From NCBI GenBank assembly GCA_007116995.1, contig SKHL01000113.1, forward strand, positions 1-5,091: a stretch of DNA of 5,091 nt, read 5' to 3'. This DNA comes from Limnochordia bacterium. GTDB taxonomy: Bacteria > Bacillota > Limnochordia > Darwinibacteriales > DTU012. Positions 1 through 3,870 of this stretch are shown in pieces. Position 1 is the first letter of the stretch; the number at the start of each line of letters is the position of its first letter. Both the position numbers and the translations under genes were made by a program. Under the pieces are notes generated by a model. The model saw nothing but the letters and a program-made list of their open reading frames with translations. It did not search any database and was not told the origin of the DNA.

Positions 1-725
1 AATAACAGGCTAGTTGCTGAGTTATAATGCTGTTTAGCGAGTTGGGTGTTTCCCTGCATTAATAAAATCTGGATATATTTTATATGTAGCTCTTCTTCAT
101 ACGGTTCTAACGGAAGTGCTTTTTCCGCTATGCCACGGGCTTCCTCTAAACATCCACTCTCGATTAGCAGATCCAGACATTGTGGCAAAGCTTCTCGATA
201 AATCCTCGCATAGTAGAGCTGGGCATGTTTCACCCAATCATCATACACGTTCTCTGAGAGATACTCTCCTTGATATAGATCCAATGCTTCTCTGTAGAGC
301 TTTATGGCCTCTTGTTTATCTGTCTCCACTGCGTTAGCGGCCTTCTTGCAAAGAAGCTCAAGCTCATCCACATCTAGCCAGTAGTTGGCGTTGGTATTAA
401 ACCGATATAAGCCGTTTTCTGTAATCACATACTGACAGTTATCATACTTAGAACGTTGGGGTTCGAGTACTCTGCGTAACCGATGCACACAGGTATATAA
501 GGCTTGCTTTGCTTTATCGCCATCATAGCCTTCCCAAAACGTATCCATAATCAGATCGTCGAGCACTGACTTGCCTCTATGAGTGAGTAGGTACTTAAAT
601 AGATTCCAACTCTTATTCGAGCGATTACTCGTTTCTAACAGTGAGGTATCTCCCCGGTACACCATAAACCGCCCTAGGGTAACAATATGTAATTTATTAT
701 CTACACTAGCTTCACTCAAACCCAA
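1..725 (-). CDS. SARP/BTAD-family transcriptional regulator (partial, C-terminal end off the left edge)
   Basis: Reading the minus strand from 725 gives 241 codons still open at base 1. Residues about 12-93 resemble an OmpR-type winged-helix DNA-binding domain: a beta-strand start LHIVTLGRFMVYRG, then NKSWNLFKYLLTHRGKSV, TFWEG and the recognition-helix region ALYTCVHRLRRVLEP. From W116 (YWLDVDELE) it becomes a helical, TPR-like bacterial transcriptional activator domain, with AIKLYREALDLYQGEYL, DDWV and EEARGIAEKALPLEPYEEELH as family landmarks. The family binds direct repeats near target promoters and activates transcription; the targets here are unknown. An in-frame TAA lies 14 codons upstream of the start. 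TTG at 725 is chosen because a GGGAGGTGAG ribosome binding site sits 8 bases before it; the GTG at 734 and the TTG at 719 are badly spaced. The gene follows the cyclase gene on the same strand after 114 bases, so they may be co-transcribed. What follows the BTAD domain cannot be seen. Confidence 0.9.
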   Translation of the reverse strand, partial: MGLSEASVDNKLHIVTLGRFMVYRGDTSLLETSNRSNKSWNLFKYLLTHRGKSVLDDLIMDTFWEGYDGDKAKQALYTCVHRLRRVLEPQRSKYDNCQYVITENGLYRFNTNANYWLDVDELELLCKKAANAVETDKQEAIKLYREALDLYQGEYLSENVYDDWVKHAQLYYARIYREALPQCLDLLIESGCLEEARGIAEKALPLEPYEEELHIKYIQILLMQGNTQLAKQHYNSATSLL

Positions 726-729
726 CGCC

Positions 730-739
730 CTCACCTCCC
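730..739 (-). promoter_or_regulatory. Ribosome binding site that fixes the TTG start of the BTAD regulator
   Basis: On the minus strand this reads GGGAGGTGAG, close to a perfect anti-16S match. GGAGG (738-734) ends 8 bases before the TTG at 725-723. No ATG is available between the upstream in-frame stop and the winged-helix domain, so this site decides the start. Confidence 0.8.
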
Positions 740-797
740 AATTACCGGTAGCCGAACCAGCTTACACTAACAAACATAAATCTAACAATTTCGACAT

Positions 798-811
798 ATT
801 CCTATAGGAAT
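798..811. promoter_or_regulatory. Perfect 14-bp palindrome upstream of the BTAD regulator
   Basis: ATTCCTATAGGAAT is its own reverse complement. It lies 73 bases before the TTG start of the BTAD regulator and just after the end of the cyclase gene. A perfect palindrome in this position suggests an operator for a dimeric repressor, possibly autoregulatory; the binding protein is unknown. It could also be part of the structured 3' end of the cyclase mRNA, because it overlaps the next hairpin by two bases. Confidence 0.4.
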
Positions 812-835
812 ACTAGCGAATTTTCCATCTAGTAT
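810..835 (-). repeat. 7-bp inverted repeat just after the cyclase stop codon
   Basis: ATACTAG (810-816) pairs perfectly with CTAGTAT (829-835) across a 12-base loop, starting 4 bases beyond the cyclase stop codon. It would form a hairpin at the 3' end of that coding region. No U-tract follows on the minus strand, so it is not a classical intrinsic terminator. It may be a processing or stability hairpin within a cyclase-regulator transcript. Confidence 0.4.
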
Positions 836-839
836 CTGG

Positions 840-2495
840 TTATTTTAACTCAATCATTTGCTCTAATGCTCGTGTTCGTTGCTCCAATAAATCATGGATG
901 CCCTTGTTTTCTGTAATATCTGTGCCAGTTAATAACATACGTGCGCGAGACCCTTCCTGTACCGCCTCCCAAAAAATCCAGATATCGTCATCTGTATTCA
1001 ACCTAGTTTCAAGCCAAGCTGCAATTGATTCTCCCTCCACAGGTGATAGCTTATCCACAAACTGCTGACGCTCATCGGGATGAATAAACTGATCAAACAG
1101 CTCTCCAATTAACGCTTGTTCTTCCACATCTAGGTACGTGCACAAAGATGGATTTATCTGTATACATTTCCTGTCTTCATCTAAAACAGCGACTAAACTC
1201 CGGGAAGACTTAAAGAACATGTTCCATTCTGTTGCTAACTCATCTGTTTCTAGTGGTATAGCCACCCCATCATGCATTCCTTCGTTATAGCTATTAACCG
1301 GAACCATACCTTCGATAAAGTCAACTGCATCATAAAGCTGTTTATCCAAGGGATCTACTTTCCCGTTCTGTTTTGACAAGTTACGAGAGAATGTCTTAGG
1401 CTTGGGTACATATTCACTATCGCCGGTTAGATTGTGCAACGACTCCTCTAACGTGGAAATCTTCTTCCGTATATCTTCTAGACTATCTGGTGCTGGATTC
1501 ACGTCTGTGGTTGAAAATGGCACGCCTTCTTGTTTATAGCCATTAATCCGGTTTCGTCCTTCATGCTTCGCCCTATACAACGCTTCATCGGCACAAGAAA
1601 TAACATTTTCAGCGGTCAGGTCATGTCCCGGTAAAAATGTGGTGTAGCCCGCACTCACGGTCACGCATTTACTTACCTTGCTTGTCTCGTGAACAATGTC
1701 TAACTGCTCCACTGCACCTCGCATACACTCGGCTACTTTCGCTGCACCATCCCAACTGGTATTCGGCAGTGAAACAGTGAACTCCTCACCACCATACCTG
1801 GCTAAGATATCGGCTGGACGACGTAAGCATTGCTGCATTGCCTTGGCCACTTTCTTCAAACATTCATCGCCTGCTTGATGACCATAGGTGTCGTTATACT
1901 CCTTAAAGTGATCTATATCGATTAAAATTAGAGACATCGGGAGCCTCTCACGGGATGCTCGTTTGAACTCCTTCTTATACAACTCATCAAAAAAACAACG
2001 ATTGATTATCCCAGTTAACCCATCCACAGAGGAAGACCTTTGTAAAATGTAATTCGCTTCTTCTAACTGGTGCGCCATTTCTACTAGGGACAACTCTCGA
2101 TAGCGTAATAAATCGCGTTCATACTTGATCCTCAATTGCACTCGCACACGGGCTAACAACTCTTCATCGCTAAAGGGCTTACTGATATAATCACTCACCC
2201 CAATAGCAAAAGCTAGTTTCATCTGATCGATACTCTTATCCTCACTCACAGCTAAGATTGGGGTATGACACAACCGTTTATCATCTTTTATATCTCGACA
2301 AAAATCAATGCTCTCTTGATCAATGTTCAAAATAACCAAATCGATTTTTGGGATCATTCTTTGGGGATTGCTGAAGTATTCTAGCATCTCACCAGATGAG
2401 CGCAGAGTTAATACATCACCATATCCAGCCTGATCCAGTACAGAACGCAACTGGTAACGATTGTCAACTGAGTTATCTATCACTAATATGCTCAC
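840..2495 (-). CDS. Diguanylate cyclase: degenerate receiver + GGDEF + C-terminal PAS
   Basis: Predicted cytoplasmic enzyme joining two GTP into c-di-GMP. From the GTG at 2495 it is 551 residues. Residues 1-125 are a receiver domain with SILVIDNS at the start and a conserved SKPF lysine (K106). The phosphoacceptor is Asn57 (DLVILN), the second acidic residue is Asn8, and the loop after position 57 is about three residues short, so ordinary phosphorylation looks unlikely. A coiled linker leads to a GGDEF domain (about 155-320) with DGLTGIINR, DIDHFKEYND, GGEEF at 235-239 and an intact product-inhibition site R226-P-A-D229. A long linker precedes a PAS/PAC domain (about 416-530, ending TGTDITENK) and a short C-terminal helix. 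An ATG at 2537 would add 14 residues but has only a weak GGGG upstream. GTG at 2495 has AGGGAGGT at ideal spacing and starts directly on the receiver fold. The BTAD regulator gene follows on the same strand. Confidence 0.93.
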   Translation of the reverse strand: MSILVIDNSVDNRYQLRSVLDQAGYGDVLTLRSSGEMLEYFSNPQRMIPKIDLVILNIDQESIDFCRDIKDDKRLCHTPILAVSEDKSIDQMKLAFAIGVSDYISKPFSDEELLARVRVQLRIKYERDLLRYRELSLVEMAHQLEEANYILQRSSSVDGLTGIINRCFFDELYKKEFKRASRERLPMSLILIDIDHFKEYNDTYGHQAGDECLKKVAKAMQQCLRRPADILARYGGEEFTVSLPNTSWDGAAKVAECMRGAVEQLDIVHETSKVSKCVTVSAGYTTFLPGHDLTAENVISCADEALYRAKHEGRNRINGYKQEGVPFSTTDVNPAPDSLEDIRKKISTLEESLHNLTGDSEYVPKPKTFSRNLSKQNGKVDPLDKQLYDAVDFIEGMVPVNSYNEGMHDGVAIPLETDELATEWNMFFKSSRSLVAVLDEDRKCIQINPSLCTYLDVEEQALIGELFDQFIHPDERQQFVDKLSPVEGESIAAWLETRLNTDDDIWIFWEAVQEGSRARMLLTGTDITENKGIHDLLEQRTRALEQMIELK

Positions 2496-2502
2496 TGGAT
2501 CT

Positions 2503-2510
2503 ACCTCCCT
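2503..2510 (-). promoter_or_regulatory. Ribosome binding site supporting a GTG start for the cyclase
   Basis: On the minus strand AGGGAGGT ends with GGAGG (2508-2504) exactly 8 bases before GTG at 2495-2493, the same spacing as the BTAD regulator and the micropeptide gene. The upstream in-frame ATG at 2537 is preceded only by GGGGTAGAGT, a poorer match, so the shorter product is favoured. Confidence 0.6.
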
Positions 2511-2727
2511 GGCAACTCTACTAGTTGTCTTAGCCATACTCTACCCCACACCCCATACCTGTTTTAAAAACTGAACCTTGTTAAAACCCACAATTATTGG
2601 TCATGTACTATATACAACCAAACCCGGACTATTTCCTGCCTCATCAATAAATATTTACAACTGTCTGTATTTATTTCTAAGTAAAAATATCTATTCTTTG
2701 AGTCAATCATCCTAACCAGAAGCAGAT

Positions 2728-2755
2728 ATCGGATGTTTACCAGCTAAAATCCGAT
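2728..2755. repeat. 11-bp inverted repeat with one bulged G
   Basis: ATCGGAT (2728-2734) pairs with ATCCGAT (2749-2755), and after a bulged G the inner TTTA (2736-2739) pairs with TAAA (2745-2748), leaving the loop CCAGC. No T-run follows on either strand, so it is not an intrinsic terminator. It could be an operator for a dimeric regulator, or a stem in a leader RNA of either flanking gene. Its role is not known. Confidence 0.5.
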
Positions 2756-2825
2756 GACAGGCATAACTGATTTCAGTATGTCCTTATCAGATCGTCTATG
2801 AAAAATACATTATCTTAGGGGAAAA

Positions 2826-2850
2826 CCATAATTATGGGAATAAATTATTC
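2826..2850. promoter_or_regulatory. Two abutting palindromes upstream of the 211-residue protein gene
   Basis: CCATAATTATGG (2826-2837) is a perfect 12-bp palindrome. It directly abuts GAATAAATTATTC (2838-2850), a 13-base palindrome with a single central base. They end 88 bases before the ATG at 2939, a typical position for operators at or near a promoter. The binding protein is unknown; the AT-rich composition makes some palindromes likely by chance. Confidence 0.35.
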
Positions 2851-2880
2851 AATCCAACACAACTTTTTTTATTTAATGTC

Positions 2881-2900
2881 AAAATTCAAAAGGGAATTTT
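2881..2900. repeat. 7-bp inverted repeat AAAATTC / GAATTTT
   Basis: AAAATTC (2881-2887) and GAATTTT (2894-2900) are perfect inverted copies around the 6-base spacer AAAAGG, ending 38 bases before the ATG at 2939. It may be a regulatory half-site pair or a leader hairpin. It is AT-rich and therefore weak evidence. Confidence 0.3.
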
Positions 2901-2938
2901 TCCATTGTCACGAATTAAACTAGGGGGGAGGTGCCTAA

Positions 2939-3574
2939 ATGTCTAATTCGATCAAAGAAACTATCCTATCAGTCAATGGAGTACAAGGTTGTAAAATTCT
3001 AGAAGAAAATGGAGAAATCACACAGATTTTCGTTGAAGCCATTTTCACCTCGATAAGTGATGATGCCAAAACCCAAGAGATTAAGGGTATTGTTCGATCG
3101 ATCATTGGAGCCATATCTATCCATCATAACATTGAACTAGACTACCGAAAAATCAAAGTAATTGATTACAAACCGGACATTGGCCAGGATATTGAAGTTC
3201 ACCCCCGTATTCAAATCGTAGCCGCGTATCGTAAACGGTTTCCCAAATCCCAGTGCGTAGTGGAATTACACTGTCTGCGCAAGGATTACATCGGTACTGT
3301 ACCACTAGAGGAAGACTTAGGCTTATCAACCTTTAAAGCCTTTTTAAATGCATTTCAACAAATGGGATTTGGCACGATTAAACTAGTCTACTTACAAGTA
3401 CTAAACAACTCTTTAGCCCAAGAGAAGGTAATCTTGGTCAAGCTAGAATACAGAAGTGATGAAGAGTCTGACATTCTGATGGGTGTAGCTGAAGCACGGG
3501 AGGATCTGTCCTTAGCCGTTGTAAAGGCTACTCTTAATGCCGTCAATCGAAAAATTGTTTTTCTGTCATCATAA
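2939..3574 (+). CDS. Unrecognised 211-residue cytoplasmic protein, probably two alpha/beta domains
   Basis: I do not recognise this family with certainty. No signal peptide, membrane segment or catalytic motif is visible, so it is probably soluble. Residues 1-75 read as a compact alpha/beta unit: a strand with GVQGCKILEENGEITQIFVEA, a long helix (about 45-62), then IELDYRKIKVIDY. Residues 88-211 form a second unit: strands IQIVAAYRK, CVVELHCLRKDYIGTVPL, helix LSTFKAFLNAFQQMG, strand KVILVKLEYRS, MGVAEAREDLSLAVV and a final helix ending ATLNAVNRKI. The pattern of strand, polar turn and conserved-looking helix suggests a small-molecule or protein binding role rather than an enzyme, but this is inference. 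ATG at 2939 has GGGGAGGTG with GGAGG ending 7 bases before it. It is the first gene of the rightward unit, 70 bases ahead of the micropeptide gene and probably co-transcribed with it and the HD-GYP gene. Confidence 0.85.
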   Translation: MSNSIKETILSVNGVQGCKILEENGEITQIFVEAIFTSISDDAKTQEIKGIVRSIIGAISIHHNIELDYRKIKVIDYKPDIGQDIEVHPRIQIVAAYRKRFPKSQCVVELHCLRKDYIGTVPLEEDLGLSTFKAFLNAFQQMGFGTIKLVYLQVLNNSLAQEKVILVKLEYRSDEESDILMGVAEAREDLSLAVVKATLNAVNRKIVFLSS

Positions 3575-3585
3575 TTGCCTACCCG

Positions 3586-3617
3586 AACCTAACCGAAAGA
3601 CAAACCTAACCTAACCC
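3586..3617 (+). repeat. C-rich, G-poor leader with repeated AACCTAACC
   Basis: AACCTAACC occurs at 3586-3594 and 3603-3611 (17-base period), and an overlapping CCTAACC lies at 3610-3616. The stretch upstream of the micropeptide ribosome binding site has very few G residues, so it is probably unstructured in RNA. Such C-rich tracts resemble Rho loading regions, but that role is only a possibility here. Confidence 0.35.
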
Positions 3618-3644
3618 AGTACATAAATTGGGGAGGAAACCGGA

Positions 3645-3743
3645 ATGTCTAAAAAGATACTTGCAGTAATCACAGTAGCTTTAATGTATCTAGCAATGTC
3701 TGCTACAGTCCTTGCTGATACAGTTAAGCTTGTAGGTCGCTAA
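3645..3743 (+). CDS. 32-residue secreted micropeptide with predicted 8-residue mature product
   Basis: This short gene has a strong ribosome binding site, GGGGAGGA, with GGAGG ending 8 bases before the ATG. The product starts MSKK, continues with a hydrophobic core of about 18 residues (ILAVITVALMYLAMS) and ends ATVLA-DTVKLVGR-stop. This is a standard signal peptide layout. V22-L23-A24 fits the -3/-1 rule of signal peptidase I, which would release the octapeptide DTVKLVGR. I do not recognise the sequence. Its size and layout resemble precursors of exported peptide signals such as Phr-like or other pheromone propeptides; a small single-pass membrane peptide is the main alternative. It lies 70 bases after the 211-residue gene and 121 bases before the HD-GYP gene, and is framed by an inverted repeat with a terminator-like hairpin after its stop. 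That it is translated rests on the ribosome binding site and the signal-like composition. Confidence 0.72.
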   Translation: MSKKILAVITVALMYLAMSATVLADTVKLVGR

Positions 3744-3750
3744 GAGAATC

Positions 3751-3775
3751 ATGTCTACGGGTAGGCATATTTTTT
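3751..3775 (+). terminator. Terminator-like hairpin after the micropeptide gene
   Basis: ATGTCTA (3751-3757) pairs with TAGGCAT (3762-3768) through 7 pairs, one of them G-U, around a CGGG tetraloop. An A and six T residues (3770-3775) follow. This fits a modest intrinsic terminator, perhaps partly read through into the HD-GYP gene. Its 3' arm is also part of the long-range pairing with 3576-3585. Confidence 0.5.
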
Positions 3776-3780
3776 ATAAT
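3775..3780 (+). promoter_or_regulatory. Possible -10 element (TATAAT) ahead of the HD-GYP gene
   Basis: A perfect TATAAT lies 84 bases before the HD-GYP start codon and just after the terminator-like hairpin. No good -35 hexamer sits 16-18 bases upstream, so this is a weak candidate and may be chance in an AT-rich stretch. Confidence 0.25.
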
Positions 3781-3840
3781 ATTATCACATCCATACACGA
3801 TAGCCTGAAGACTTAATAGGCCCAGCAGAACACAGACAGA

Positions 3841-3870
3841 TCCCATTCCTCGAGGTGAGATACTATGGGA
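3841..3870 (+). promoter_or_regulatory. Hairpin that pairs the HD-GYP start codon
   Basis: TCCCAT (3841-3846) is the exact reverse complement of ATGGGA (3865-3870), which contains the start codon. The ribosome binding site GAGGTGAG (3852-3859) lies in the 18-base loop and can itself pair in CCTCGAGG (3848-3855). The fold could lower initiation until opened. A 6-bp stem is short, so this is only suggestive. Confidence 0.35.

Larger units (their letters stand above)
2538..2938. other. Divergent intergenic region between the two transcription units
   Basis: About 400 AT-rich bases lie between the leftward cyclase gene and the rightward 211-residue protein gene. I see no coding sequence, tRNA or recognisable c-di-GMP riboswitch. 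Both promoters must lie here unless the genes are read from elsewhere, but no hexamer pair is convincing. The best minus-strand -10 is TATAGT near 2612-2607, without a good -35. The right part holds three palindromic elements and a 7-base T-run, followed by the strong GGGGGGAGGTG ribosome binding site of the next gene. Confidence 0.6.
3576..3767 (+). repeat. Long-range 10-bp inverted repeat bracketing the micropeptide gene
   Basis: TGCCTACCCG (3576-3585), starting 2 bases after the stop of the 211-residue gene, is the exact reverse complement of CGGGTAGGCA (3758-3767), 15 bases after the micropeptide stop. The 172 bases between contain the whole micropeptide gene and its ribosome binding site. 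In the mRNA the arms could close a 10-bp, 7-GC stem whose 3' arm is followed by a U-tract. This competes with the local hairpin at 3751-3768 for the same bases. Confidence 0.5.

Noticed and set aside
116..337. Open plus-strand frame of 73 codons
   Set aside because: It overlaps the clearly coding minus-strand BTAD regulator, has no ribosome binding site and encodes no recognisable protein.
583..807. Open plus-strand frame of 74 codons
   Set aside because: It lies antisense to the N-terminus and upstream region of the BTAD regulator, without protein-like features.
1696..1878. Open plus-strand frame of 60 codons
   Set aside because: It is antisense to the GGDEF core, which is certainly coding.
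2720..2755. Flagellar-type sigma promoter (CCGATAT on the minus strand)
   Set aside because: CCGATAT is present, but no TAAA lies about 15 bases upstream, and the bases are explained by the inverted repeat.
2888..2918. SigH-like promoter (AAGGGAATT ... GAAT)
   Set aside because: Both elements have mismatches and the spacing puts the start too close to the ribosome binding site for a confident call.
2538..2938. c-di-GMP riboswitch in the divergent region
   Set aside because: Given the neighbours I looked for GEMM-type landmarks, but the hairpin at 2728-2755 lacks the paired-stem and conserved-loop pattern, so none is called.
3744..3864. Continuation of the micropeptide by frameshift into a longer secreted protein
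   Set aside because: No frame after the TAA carries a protein-like sequence; a hairpin, T-run and the next ribosome binding site follow instead.
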